Source: Streptococcus timonensis (lineage in GTDB: Bacteria > Bacillota > Bacilli > Lactobacillales > Streptococcaceae). Taken from it: 64,000 nucleotides of DNA. Each line of letters starts with the position of its first letter. Positions within the stretch are counted from its first letter, which is position 1. Of this stretch, positions 1-8,422 are shown in pieces. The position numbers and the translations under genes were made by a program. The stretch is from NCBI RefSeq assembly GCF_900095845.1, contig NZ_FMIX01000004.1, positions 813,501 to 877,500 of the forward strand, in the 5' to 3' direction. A model generated the notes under the pieces. The model searched no databases and was not told where the DNA came from. It saw only the letters and a list, made by a program, of their open reading frames with translations.

Positions 1-120
<120 letters not shown>

Positions 121-127
121 TCACCTC

Positions 128-643
128 TTAGTCGTGGTATTCACCACGATCCCATTTTTCAAGGAACTCTGCAAAGAAGTTGGCATCAGTTTGATGATCG
201 TTATGACTTTCAACGTGTTGGATTTTAGCAATCAATTTTTTGTTTTCTTCTGATGGTTTGTATTCAGCGTTGATGAAAGCTTCAATGATATCACACATGA
301 GCAATTCGCCAGTGATTTTACCACCAAATCCGATTACGTTGGCATTCAATTGTTCTTTTGCATATAAAGCTGTTGTCATATCGCGAACCAAAGCAGAACG
401 AACACCAGGAACCTTGTTAACAGCATTATTAATACCCACACCAGTACCACAGATACATACACCAAGATCAGCTTGGCCACTAACTACTGCTTCACCAACT
501 TTTTTACCAAAGATAGGGTAGTGGGTACGAGCGTGGTCATAAGTACCAAAGTCGATAACTTCATGTCCTTTTGATTTCAAAAATTCTGAAACAGCCATTT
601 TTTCATTTGTTACGATGTGGTCACATCCAATTGCAATTCTCAT
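128..643 (-). CDS. lacB: Galactose-6-phosphate isomerase subunit LacB
   Basis: 171 aa, full length for LacB. It belongs to the RpiB/LacAB isomerase family. GCDH near residues 6-9 and CGTGVG near 65-70 are conserved; Cys65 aligns with the catalytic cysteine of RpiB-type isomerases. With LacA it forms the heteromeric enzyme converting galactose 6-phosphate to tagatose 6-phosphate in the cytoplasm. It lies between lacA and lacC on the same strand. The 148-bp gap to lacA is unusually long for this operon and is filled by a BOX-like palindromic element. Confidence 0.95.
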   Translation of the reverse strand: MRIAIGCDHIVTNEKMAVSEFLKSKGHEVIDFGTYDHARTHYPIFGKKVGEAVVSGQADLGVCICGTGVGINNAVNKVPGVRSALVRDMTTALYAKEQLNANVIGFGGKITGELLMCDIIEAFINAEYKPSEENKKLIAKIQHVESHNDHQTDANFFAEFLEKWDRGEYHD

Positions 644-689
644 TAGTTATTCCCTCCGATTAATTGTATAAATCTAATATCATTTATTC

Positions 690-791
690 TAACTCAAGAA
701 AAATCAAGATTAGCTTAGGAAGCGAGCTGCGAGCATAACTGAGGTTAGCTAAAGTGAGCTGACGACAGATTATCTTGATTTTTGGAGAGTA
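690..791 (-). repeat. BOX-like palindromic element between lacA and lacB
   Basis: A perfect 12-bp terminal inverted repeat (AAAAATCAAGAT at 699-710, its complement at 772-783) encloses about 60 bases rich in AGCT/GAGC words. Read on the minus strand it starts AATACTC and ends GATTTTTCTTGAGTT, close to the ends of pneumococcal BOX elements (ATACTC...GATTTTCATTGAGTAT) as I remember them. It begins inside the lacA stop codon and would form a hairpin in the lacA-lacB transcript. The BOX assignment is by resemblance only. Confidence 0.55.
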
Positions 792-1217
792 TTAGCACAT
801 TTTGTTCAACATGTCGACACGGATTTGGTGACGACCGCCATCATACTTACCATTTACAAAGCCTTTAGCAATGTTTTTAGCCAATTCATCACCAACAAGT
901 TGAGCACCCATCGTAATCATACGTGAGTTGTTGTGACCGCGAGTCATATAAGCTGAACGTTCATCAGAAACTTCTGCAGCAACCATTCCTTTGATTTTAG
1001 TAGCAACCATAAACGGACCTGCACCATAAGCATCAATGACGATACCAAGGTTTTGTTCTTCTTTCTTAACTTCTTCCGCAACCGCAAGAGTTACATCAAC
1101 AAAGTCTTGACCTTCTGCTGTAACATCCACTACGTGGAAGTTTTCTTTTTCCAAGAAGTCTTTTACAACTTCTTTCAATCTTAAACCTGCAGCATCTGCA
1201 CCAATAACAATAGCCAT
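792..1217 (-). CDS. lacA: Galactose-6-phosphate isomerase subunit LacA
   Basis: 141 aa, normal LacA length. It has the same RpiB/LacAB fold as LacB, but the active-site loop reads DAYGAG (62-67) instead of CGTG, so it lacks the catalytic cysteine. That is usual for LacA, which works only together with LacB. It is the first gene of the lacA-B-C transcript, preceded by its own TTGACT/TATATT promoter and a leader of about 200 nt. Its stop codon is fused to the start of the BOX-like element. Confidence 0.95.
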   Translation of the reverse strand: MAIVIGADAAGLRLKEVVKDFLEKENFHVVDVTAEGQDFVDVTLAVAEEVKKEEQNLGIVIDAYGAGPFMVATKIKGMVAAEVSDERSAYMTRGHNNSRMITMGAQLVGDELAKNIAKGFVNGKYDGGRHQIRVDMLNKMC

Positions 1218-1423
1218 ATTGTATACTCCTTTTTTATAATAGACCAGTAAAACTTTTTGATTCTAGCCTAAAATAGACCTTTCTCAAATAGTTACTAGTA
1301 GTTTTGTTGACAATAATTTAAATTAAGAACAAATATCTTATTCGTTTCTTAATAAGCTTTCTTCAGAGAAAAGCCAGAACAGTAATCTTGTTAAAATAAA
1401 CACAAATTGTTCTTTATAAACAT

Positions 1424-1452
1424 AATATACTACTATTAGTTGGAAAAGTCAA
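1424..1452 (-). promoter_or_regulatory. Promoter of the lacA operon
   Basis: On the minus strand TTGACT (1447-1452) and TATATT (1424-1429) are 17 bases apart, giving a leader of roughly 200 nt before lacA. Repeated TGTTT/AAACA words on both sides (1398-1475) could be regulator sites, for example for a LacR-type repressor. That is inference; no regulator gene lies in the window. Confidence 0.7.
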
Positions 1453-1477
1453 CAATTTATGTTTGTTTTTGTTTATT

Positions 1478-2371
1478 TTATAAAATCTCGATATCAAATC
1501 CAATCTGCTCAAAATCACTAGGTTTTATAATCTTAACATCTTTCTTATCTTCCAGTCTATCTCCTTCTTCTATTGAAGTAGACAAACCTGACCATGGTTC
1601 CAAGGCAATAAAAGGACCTTTATTAAGAGTTGACCATACGATTAAATATGGAAACTCTTTAAAATCTAGTTTCAAACCTTTATCATGTTTTCGTGAACGC
1701 AAAGCTACTGTGCGAGATTCCAACTCATCTAATGTCACAGCATCATAGCTAAAGAAGTCATAATTCAAGTCTATTTCTTTTTGATTGTTTAACCAAGAAC
1801 TTCTATCTTTGAAATCCAACATTCCTGTTTCTGGGAAAGGTTTTGGAACTGTACATGTTTCTGGCTTTTCAAATTCAAGATAGTAATCCTCATACACTTC
1901 ACCATCTAATAATGGACAGTTAAAACCAGGATGCCCACCAATAAAATATGGCATACTCTTTTCAGCTTCTTTATTATAGACTTTATACAGAGTACGTATG
2001 GTTTTCCCAGTCACTGTATAAGTGATTTCTAAACGAAAATGATAAGGGTAATTTTCATACATTTCTTCATCGTCTTCAATAGCGAATGTAACAGAATTAT
2101 CTGTTTGTTCTACTAATGTAAAATCTTTTTTTCTTACTAAGCCATGTCGAGGGATTTTTCCTTCTTTTTGACTACCATCTTCCTTATCATAAAGGACCGT
2201 ATCATTTCTTACTGAACCACATATTGGGAATAATACGGGTGCTTGCCCACTCCAATAAGTTGGCTCCCCCTGCCACAAATACTCTACGCCTTCCTTGTCC
2301 TTTATGGAAGAAAGGGCGCCTCCAAGTGTTTGAAACTCAACACATAATTGATCTGATTTTAATACAATCAT
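1478..2371 (-). CDS. lacX: LacX-type aldose 1-epimerase family protein
   Basis: 297 aa from the ATG at 2371, which follows GGAGG at 8 bases; an upstream in-frame start at 2386 lacks such a site. It is a GalM-like beta-sandwich protein with conserved GGHPGFN in the middle and EPWSG near the C-terminus, matching streptococcal and lactococcal LacX. It probably interconverts sugar anomers, but the exact LacX substrate is not established to my knowledge. It lies between the PTS genes and lacA, separated from the PTS by a terminator hairpin, so it may be expressed at a lower level. Confidence 0.85.
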   Translation of the reverse strand: MIVLKSDQLCVEFQTLGGALSSIKDKEGVEYLWQGEPTYWSGQAPVLFPICGSVRNDTVLYDKEDGSQKEGKIPRHGLVRKKDFTLVEQTDNSVTFAIEDDEEMYENYPYHFRLEITYTVTGKTIRTLYKVYNKEAEKSMPYFIGGHPGFNCPLLDGEVYEDYYLEFEKPETCTVPKPFPETGMLDFKDRSSWLNNQKEIDLNYDFFSYDAVTLDELESRTVALRSRKHDKGLKLDFKEFPYLIVWSTLNKGPFIALEPWSGLSTSIEEGDRLEDKKDVKIIKPSDFEQIGFDIEIL

Positions 2372-2392
2372 AAGTCTTACCTCCAATTTTCT

Positions 2393-2444
2393 AAAAAAAA
2401 CTAGGCTGACTGCTCCATAGTGGAAACTGACAACCTAGTTTTTA
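2393..2444 (-). terminator. Terminator/attenuator after the PTS IIC gene
   Basis: On the minus strand an imperfect stem of AAAACTAGGTTG with CAGCCTAGTTTT is followed by a T-run. It lies between IIC and lacX in an otherwise collinear cluster, so it may only partly stop transcription. Confidence 0.75.
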
Positions 2445-2467
2445 CAATTTACATTTTTAGGAGCAAA

Positions 2468-3943
2468 TTATTTTGCATTTGCTGCGTATTCTTCGTTACG
2501 TTTGATCATTTGTTTTCTGTACCATGCAAAAATACCGATATAGAAAGTAAGGAAGATTACTGCACCAATAATTGCTTTGATATCACCTGTTGTAGTGTTA
2601 CCAATTGTCCAACCAAGAAGTTTTTCGATTGGTCCTTCAAGTGTTGAGTGAGTGATCAATTGAGTTTGGCTCACACCTTCTGGGAAGGCACCTACACTTT
2701 TAGCAAGATCTGTTGCAAATGGTGCGATAAGTGTACCTGAAAGAAGGAAGAGTGGCAACAAGAGTGTTCCGAAGATAATCATACGGAGCAATTTACCACG
2801 AGTAACTACCAAGAGAGCTGGAGTTACACCCATTGCGATGATACCAGCAAGTGGCAAGATACCATTTCCGACATTTGAAAGAAGCACTGCTTCAATCAAC
2901 ATGATTGGTGCAAGTACGTTGGCACAAGCCCAGATTTCAGCACGACCAGCTACGAATGGCCAGTCAAGACCGATGTTGAATTTACGTCCCTGAAGACGTT
3001 TAGTAGCAACGTTTGTAATACCTTGTGAAAGTGGTTCTACGGCAGCGATGAACCATGAACCGATCAATGAGAAGAGCTCCAAGCAGACACCGGCAGTCAA
3101 ACCAAGTGACAACCAACCTTTAATTACAAGTTCCCATTTTTCAGCACCTTCTACACCTGCAACCGGATGTGGAGTACCCATCAAACCGATAACGATACCA
3201 AGGATGAAACCGATGAAGAATTTAGATCCCCAGAAACCGATTCTCTTGTTCAATTTAGCAGCGTCAAAGTCATATTTATCAAGACCTGGGAAGAATTTAT
3301 CAAAAATCTTATCCAAAACCATGATAACTGGGTTCATCATGTAGTTCATGTGAGTTGAAGTCATTGGTGATGAACTTGGTGCGTTAAGAAGGTCGTCGAA
3401 TGTTGGTTTCATCAAGTCAGAGTTAATAATTTTAAGAACCCCTACAAGAACAACTGCTGCAGTCGCGATGAAAAGAGAAACCCCTTGACCAACTCCACTC
3501 TTGTCAGCATACCATTTAATCAAAAGACCTGTGATAGACAAGTGCCAGATATCGAAGATATCAACGTCAAGTGTGTCTGTTTTCTTCATTGCAAGCATTA
3601 CAATGTTGACAATCAACATAACTAGCAAGAAGTATAGAGTCCATGCAGATCCCCAAGTGATTGTTGCAAGTGGTGCCCAACCAACGTCGGTGATGGTCAA
3701 TTGAATACCAGTATTTTCAACGAATTTTGCAAGTGAAGCTGAGAAAGCTCCGTTAAGCATTCCGATGATAGCACCGATACCAGTAAGTGCGATGGCAAGT
3801 TTGATACCACCTTCAAGTGCTTTGGAGAATTTAACTCCGAAAAGCAAAGCCAATACTGTCAAAATGATCAGCATGATGATTGGGCCACCCATAGCCAAGA
3901 TTGGTTTAAAGAATTCATTGGCTAAATTGATAATGAAATCCAT
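2468..3943 (-). CDS. PTS galactitol-family IIC permease
   Basis: 491 aa, highly hydrophobic with about ten or more membrane segments. Sequence features (PILAMGGPIIML near the N-terminus, TPHPVAGVEGAEKW in the middle) match the EIIC-GAT family. It would carry sugar through the membrane, coupled to phosphorylation by IIB and IIA encoded just upstream. Next to lacABC, galactose is the most likely substrate, entering as galactose 6-phosphate; this matches what I recall of the S. gordonii galactose PTS. Galactitol or another hexose is possible. No fused domains are seen. Confidence 0.9.
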   Translation of the reverse strand: MDFIINLANEFFKPILAMGGPIIMLIILTVLALLFGVKFSKALEGGIKLAIALTGIGAIIGMLNGAFSASLAKFVENTGIQLTITDVGWAPLATITWGSAWTLYFLLVMLIVNIVMLAMKKTDTLDVDIFDIWHLSITGLLIKWYADKSGVGQGVSLFIATAAVVLVGVLKIINSDLMKPTFDDLLNAPSSSPMTSTHMNYMMNPVIMVLDKIFDKFFPGLDKYDFDAAKLNKRIGFWGSKFFIGFILGIVIGLMGTPHPVAGVEGAEKWELVIKGWLSLGLTAGVCLELFSLIGSWFIAAVEPLSQGITNVATKRLQGRKFNIGLDWPFVAGRAEIWACANVLAPIMLIEAVLLSNVGNGILPLAGIIAMGVTPALLVVTRGKLLRMIIFGTLLLPLFLLSGTLIAPFATDLAKSVGAFPEGVSQTQLITHSTLEGPIEKLLGWTIGNTTTGDIKAIIGAVIFLTFYIGIFAWYRKQMIKRNEEYAANAK

Positions 3944-3987
3944 AATTTTTCCTCCCTTTATTTTTATGGAAAATTACAAAATAATAA

Positions 3988-4293
3988 TTAACTTAATCCG
4001 TGTTCTTTGATTGCTGCTTCAATATTGTCGTAGACTGGAGCGCTCATTGCTGGAATACGGAACAAGATTGGTCCAGCTTCAACTACTGGGATACCAGGGT
4101 CAAAACCTAAGTCAGTTGCAGCAATTGGTGTGAAGATATCATAACCTTTAATCAAGTCTTCATTGACATCTTTAACCATAACTGCGTCACACTGTACATC
4201 GTAACCACGGCTTGAGAGCTCTTCTTCTAGAGCGCTTTTAATTTGGTGGCTTGAGTTGACACCTGCACCACATGCAGCAAGAATTTTAATCAT
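3988..4293 (-). CDS. PTS galactitol-family IIB component
   Basis: 101 aa, a complete stand-alone IIB. The N-terminus MIKILAACGAGVNSS carries the phosphorylatable cysteine at residue 8 in the usual CGxGxxSS context of galactitol/lactose-type IIB domains. It receives phosphate from IIA (H72) and passes it to the incoming sugar on IIC. It sits 41 bases after IIA and 44 bases before IIC on one transcript. Confidence 0.92.
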   Translation of the reverse strand: MIKILAACGAGVNSSHQIKSALEEELSSRGYDVQCDAVMVKDVNEDLIKGYDIFTPIAATDLGFDPGIPVVEAGPILFRIPAMSAPVYDNIEAAIKEHGLS

Positions 4294-4334
4294 TTGGATT
4301 TCCTCCGTTTTTTATTTACTATTTATTTATGAAT

Positions 4335-4811
4335 TTAAGTAGTTGCTTCTGAGATGTATTGGAACAGAGCTTCAGGTTCTGTAATCTTAGAGAGTGCTTC
4401 AAGATGACCATTACCTGTAAAGAAGTCCATCAATTGAGCTAGAATATTTGTTTGACTCGAATTTGAATTATTGATGATAAAGAAGAGTAATGATACTTCT
4501 ACTTCCTTGTCAGGAGCAATCATGTTGTGGAATGTTACTGGTTTCGCTAAGCGAACCACAACAACGTTTTCAGTTAAATTATGAATCGTGTCTGTGTGAG
4601 GGATTGCTACATTCGGCAATTCCTTCCCAAGAAATTCCATATCTAAACCGGTTGGGAACATTTTTTCACGTTCAATCAATGCCGATCGATAGGTATCCGT
4701 AACAACTTTCTTTTCTTCCAATAGAGTTGCAACTTGATCAAAGAGTTGCTCTTGATTATCTGCTTCTAAACAAAAAACTAAGTCTTTTCTGAAGAAATGA
4801 TCTAATCCCAT
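4335..4811 (-). CDS. PTS IIA component (fructose/mannitol-type fold)
   Basis: 158 aa, the standard size of a PTS_EIIA_2 domain. The active-site histidine is H72 in NVAIPHTD. It takes phosphate from HPr and donates it to IIB. It is the first gene of the IIA-IIB-IIC operon, with a strong promoter and cre box just upstream, so glucose repression through CcpA is expected. Confidence 0.92.
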   Translation of the reverse strand: MGLDHFFRKDLVFCLEADNQEQLFDQVATLLEEKKVVTDTYRSALIEREKMFPTGLDMEFLGKELPNVAIPHTDTIHNLTENVVVVRLAKPVTFHNMIAPDKEVEVSLLFFIINNSNSSQTNILAQLMDFFTGNGHLEALSKITEPEALFQYISEATT

Positions 4812-4847
4812 AACATTCTCCCTTCTTTATTTAATTTTTACATCTTT

Positions 4848-4876
4848 AGTATAACACTATATGAAATCGTTGTCAA
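4848..4876 (-). promoter_or_regulatory. Promoter of the PTS operon with overlapping cre box
   Basis: Minus-strand TTGACA (4871-4876) and TATACT (4848-4853) have a 17-base spacer. The plus-strand sequence TGAAATCGTTGTCA at 4862-4875 matches the cre consensus TGNAANCGNWNNCA at every fixed position and overlaps the -35 box. CcpA bound here would block RNA polymerase. Confidence 0.85.
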
Positions 4877-4982
4877 TATATTTTTGTTGTATTTTGTTTG
4901 AATTTTATCTTTTTATGTTTGACATATTTTATTTACTCAACTACAAACAAATATCTTACAGATATATATTTTTTTAGACTAT

Positions 4983-5008
4983 AAAAAAAGCAGGATTCAA
5001 TCCTGCTT
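4983..5008 (-). terminator. Terminator after the lipoprotein gene
   Basis: Perfect stem GCAGGAT/ATCCTGC with loop of three, followed on the minus strand by a T-run; it lies 7 bases past the lipoprotein stop. Confidence 0.85.
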
Positions 5009-5014
5009 CTACAT

Positions 5015-5611
5015 TTATGGTTTTTTATTGGTCCAACTTTCTTCGATAGTCGGTGCTAGTTCTTTAATAGAATCTAAATTCCCTTCAAGTGAAACATATC
5101 TGAACTTACCATCATCCGACTTGAAAATCCAAATAACTAAATATTTACCAGTTTTGGCAATGCAGTTAACTTGATATGCATCATAGCCTCCGATTCTTGA
5201 CTTAGAGCCCCAAACCTTAGAGAAATCAGAACTTTCTGATTTAGATTGATAAATACTATTTGAAATTTGAATAGGATCTACCTTTTCAAGTTCGCTTTCA
5301 GAAATACCAAACTGCTCTGCTTTAAATGTATTTAAGGTAACGATATTGATATCTGTACCGTCAGAATATTGAATATCATCTCCACCATTAACATCTTTAA
5401 ATTGAATCCATGATTGTGGTACTTTCACGTATCCATAATCATCCGATCCAATCCATTGCGTGTCTTTTATAGGAGCTGTGGTTGTTGCAACTGTTGTTTC
5501 TTGAACACTAGTAGTTTCAGTTTTTTCCGCACTAGTATTTTTTGTTGTATTACATGCAGCAAGACATAGAGAGCATAAAAGTATCGAAGATAAAGTAATT
5601 ACTTTTTTCAT
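5015..5611 (-). CDS. Predicted lipoprotein of unknown function
   Basis: 198 aa. A lipoprotein signal peptide ends in the lipobox LAAC with Cys20 as the lipidation site. A Thr/Ser/Glu-rich linker (about 22-50) leads to a single soluble domain of about 145 residues starting near DTQWIGSDDYGYVKVP. I do not recognise the domain; small streptococcal lipoproteins of this layout are usually listed as hypothetical. It is monocistronic, with its own promoter and terminator, facing outward from the membrane. Confidence 0.8.
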   Translation of the reverse strand: MKKVITLSSILLCSLCLAACNTTKNTSAEKTETTSVQETTVATTTAPIKDTQWIGSDDYGYVKVPQSWIQFKDVNGGDDIQYSDGTDINIVTLNTFKAEQFGISESELEKVDPIQISNSIYQSKSESSDFSKVWGSKSRIGGYDAYQVNCIAKTGKYLVIWIFKSDDGKFRYVSLEGNLDSIKELAPTIEESWTNKKP

Positions 5612-5632
5612 AGTTATTCTCCTTTCACTTCT

Positions 5633-5661
5633 ATTCTAAAGTAAGAACATCAAAGTGTCAA
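5633..5661 (-). promoter_or_regulatory. Promoter of the lipoprotein gene
   Basis: Minus-strand TTGACA (5656-5661) and TAGAAT (5633-5638), 17-base spacer, close upstream of the start at 5611 and a GGAG ribosome binding site. Confidence 0.75.
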
Positions 5662-5737
5662 AGATAAACTGTAAAATGTGAGTATTTTCGAATAGAAGTT
5701 TCAATCTACTATTACTCATTCTTCTTATTTAAGTTGT

Positions 5738-5763
5738 AAAAAACGCTCTATTTAGAGCGTTTT
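5738..5763 (-). terminator. Terminator after lepA
   Basis: Stem AAAACGCTCT/AGAGCGTTTT with a four-base loop, T-rich in the minus direction; probably ends the xseA-to-lepA operon. Confidence 0.85.
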
Positions 5764-5788
5764 AATATTTGATAATCTTGGGAGAGTA

Positions 5789-7612
5789 TTACTCCTCATC
5801 CATAGAAAGAACAGATAAGAAGGCTTCCTGTGGAACTTCTACAGATCCAATGGCTTTCATCCGTTTCTTACCAGCTTTTTGTTTTTCAAGAAGCTTACGT
5901 TTACGTGATACGTCACCACCATAACACTTAGCAAGCACGTTCTTACGTAGAGCCTTGATATCTGTACGGGCAACAATCTTATGTCCGATCGCTGCTTGGA
6001 TTGGAACTTCAAACTGCTGACGTGGAATAATTTTCTTCAGTTTTTCGACAATTAATTTACCACGCTCGTATGCAAAGTCCTTGTGAACGATAAAACTGAG
6101 AGCATCAACAGTATCACCATTAAGTAGGATATCCATTTTAACCAATTTAGATGGGCGATATTCAGACAACTCATAATCAAAACTTGCATAACCACGAGTA
6201 GATGATTTTAGTTTATCAAAGAAATCAAAGACAATTTCAGCAAGTGGAATTTGGTAGATGACATTCACACGATTTTCATCGATATAATCCATGGTTACAA
6301 AGTCACCACGCTTACGTTGAGCCAGCTCCATAACTGCACCAACAAATTCTTGTGGCACCATGATTTGAGCTTTAACATAAGGTTCTTCAATAGAAGCAAT
6401 CTTAGTTGGGTCTGGAAACTCTGAAGGATTCGATACATCAATTGCTTCACCATCTGTTAAATTAACTTTGTAAATTACAGACGGCGCCGTCATAATTAGA
6501 TCAATATTAAATTCGCGTTCAAGACGTTCTTGAATAACATCCATATGAAGAAGTCCCAAGAAGCCACAACGGAAACCAAAGCCAAGCGCTTGAGAAGTTT
6601 CTGGTTCAAATTGCAAGCTTGCATCATTCAGCTGCAATTTTTCTAAGGCTTCACGAAGGTCGTTATATTTGTTTGACTCAATTGGATAGAGACCCGCAAA
6701 TACCATTGGATTCATCTGCTTATAGCCAAATAATGGCTCAGCTGCAGGATTGTTAGCCAAGGTCACTGTATCACCAACACGAGTATCCTGAACAGTCTTA
6801 ATAGATGCAGCAATATAGCCTACATCACCTGTTGCAAGAAAATCACGTCCAACAGCTTTAGGAGTAAAAATACCTACTTCAGTAACATCAAAGGTCTTGC
6901 CATTACTCATAAGCTGAATCTTATCCCCTGGTTTGACTACTCCATCCATGACACGGACTTGAAGAATAACACCACGATATGAATCATAAACAGAGTCAAA
7001 AATCAAGGCCTTGAGTGGTGCTGTCACATCACCAGTTGGTGCTGGCACCTTCTCAACTACTTGCTCAAGGATTTCTTCAATACCTATTCCAGCTTTAGCT
7101 GACGCCAAAACAGCTTCACTCGCATCTAGGCCAATGACATCTTCGATTTCTGTACGAACACGTTCTGGGTCTGCAGCAGGCAGGTCAATCTTATTAATGA
7201 CAGGCATGATTTCCAAATCATTATCTAAAGCCAGATAAACATTGGCAAGCGTTTGTGCTTCAATACCTTGAGCAGCATCGACAACCAAGATTGCACCCTC
7301 ACAGGCAGCAAGTGAACGGGAAACTTCATAGGTGAAGTCTACGTGCCCTGGTGTGTCAATCAAGTGGAAAATGTAGGTTTCCCCATCTTTTGCTGTGTAG
7401 TTAAGCTCGATAGCGTTTAGTTTGATTGTAATCCCACGCTCACGTTCTAAGTCCATACTATCAAGCAGCTGGGCCTGCATTTCACGACTTGAGACTGTCT
7501 CAGTCTTTTCTAAAATACGGTCGGCTAAAGTTGACTTCCCATGGTCGATATGGGCGATAATAGAAAAGTTACGGATTTTCTCCTGTCGTTTTTTTAATTC
7601 TTCTAAATTCAA
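5789..7612 (-). CDS. lepA: Elongation factor 4 (LepA)
   Basis: 607 aa when started at the TTG at 7612, which follows GGAAGAG and gives the family N-terminus [17 protein letters not shown]. The longer open frame to 7675 adds residues foreign to LepA. It is a translational GTPase with G1 [10 protein letters not shown]3 DTPGHVDF and G4 NKID, followed by domains II, III and V and the LepA-specific C-terminal domain. EF4 back-translocates stalled ribosomes. It is the last gene of the operon, 81 bases after the phosphatase. Confidence 0.95.
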   Translation of the reverse strand: MNLEELKKRQEKIRNFSIIAHIDHGKSTLADRILEKTETVSSREMQAQLLDSMDLERERGITIKLNAIELNYTAKDGETYIFHLIDTPGHVDFTYEVSRSLAACEGAILVVDAAQGIEAQTLANVYLALDNDLEIMPVINKIDLPAADPERVRTEIEDVIGLDASEAVLASAKAGIGIEEILEQVVEKVPAPTGDVTAPLKALIFDSVYDSYRGVILQVRVMDGVVKPGDKIQLMSNGKTFDVTEVGIFTPKAVGRDFLATGDVGYIAASIKTVQDTRVGDTVTLANNPAAEPLFGYKQMNPMVFAGLYPIESNKYNDLREALEKLQLNDASLQFEPETSQALGFGFRCGFLGLLHMDVIQERLEREFNIDLIMTAPSVIYKVNLTDGEAIDVSNPSEFPDPTKIASIEEPYVKAQIMVPQEFVGAVMELAQRKRGDFVTMDYIDENRVNVIYQIPLAEIVFDFFDKLKSSTRGYASFDYELSEYRPSKLVKMDILLNGDTVDALSFIVHKDFAYERGKLIVEKLKKIIPRQQFEVPIQAAIGHKIVARTDIKALRKNVLAKCYGGDVSRKRKLLEKQKAGKKRMKAIGSVEVPQEAFLSVLSMDEE

Positions 7613-7693
7613 GATTCTCTTCCTTTCAGGGTATCTATTAATTATAAATTGTTTTTTTATTTTTGACAAGACCATAATACCCTGTGGAGAGTA

Positions 7694-8422
7694 TTAATCT
7701 TCCGCAATGAATCCATCATTTTCAATGAAATAACGTTCTGTCATTCCTTGTTCTGTAAAGACGATTCCATGAAGGACACCGCCATAAACAGCTCCTCCAT
7801 CCATTCCAATTTTACCATCATCAGTAATCCAAAGTTCAGATGTGCCAGGTTTTTGGTTTAACAAACCGTATACAGGAGTATGCCCAAATACGATTGTTTT
7901 CCCTGTATGATTTTCAGCTTCGTGGAATGGTTTTCTTAGCCAGACTTTCTTATAGTCTGTAGTCTCATGCCAATCATCTAGGGTCAAATCAATTCCTGCA
8001 TGAACGAAAATATAGTGGTCTGTTTCAATCACGAATGGCATTTGTCGGATAAAAGAAACCAAGTCTCCTACTTCAGTTTCTACACGTTTGGCATCTTCTA
8101 TCGGATCTACCGGAGCATCCAAAGGACGTCCTAGTATAGAATTAATCGTCGTATCTCCACCATTTCTACGATAATGGTCATAGCTTTCCTCAGGATTGTC
8201 AAGCCAAGTTAAAAACATGTATTCATGGTTACCGGAAATGCAAATCGCATTTTGATTAACTACCAAGTCCTTGACCATCTCTAAAACACGACGACTATCC
8301 TCACCTCTATCTATTAAATCTCCAAGAAATAGTAACTGTGTTTGACCATCCCATGTTTTGAGGAGGTCTTCCAACATTCCAGCTTTTCCATGAACATCTC
8401 CGATTACGAAGTAATCTGTCAT
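7694..8422 (-). CDS. Calcineurin-like metallophosphatase (Ser/Thr phosphatase-like)
   Basis: 242 aa with the metal-binding motif series GDVHG (8-12), GDLIDRG (34-40) and GNHEYMF (64-70), and further histidines at FVHAGID and VFGHTPVY. This is the bacterial PPP/ApaH-like branch of calcineurin-like phosphoesterases. Substrate is unknown; protein phosphatase or nucleotide hydrolase are both possible. It starts directly at the recN stop (no gap), so it is cotranscribed. Its stop is part of the same TAATACTCTCC string seen at lacA and lepA. Confidence 0.85.
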   Translation of the reverse strand: MTDYFVIGDVHGKAGMLEDLLKTWDGQTQLLFLGDLIDRGEDSRRVLEMVKDLVVNQNAICISGNHEYMFLTWLDNPEESYDHYRRNGGDTTINSILGRPLDAPVDPIEDAKRVETEVGDLVSFIRQMPFVIETDHYIFVHAGIDLTLDDWHETTDYKKVWLRKPFHEAENHTGKTIVFGHTPVYGLLNQKPGTSELWITDDGKIGMDGGAVYGGVLHGIVFTEQGMTERYFIENDGFIAED

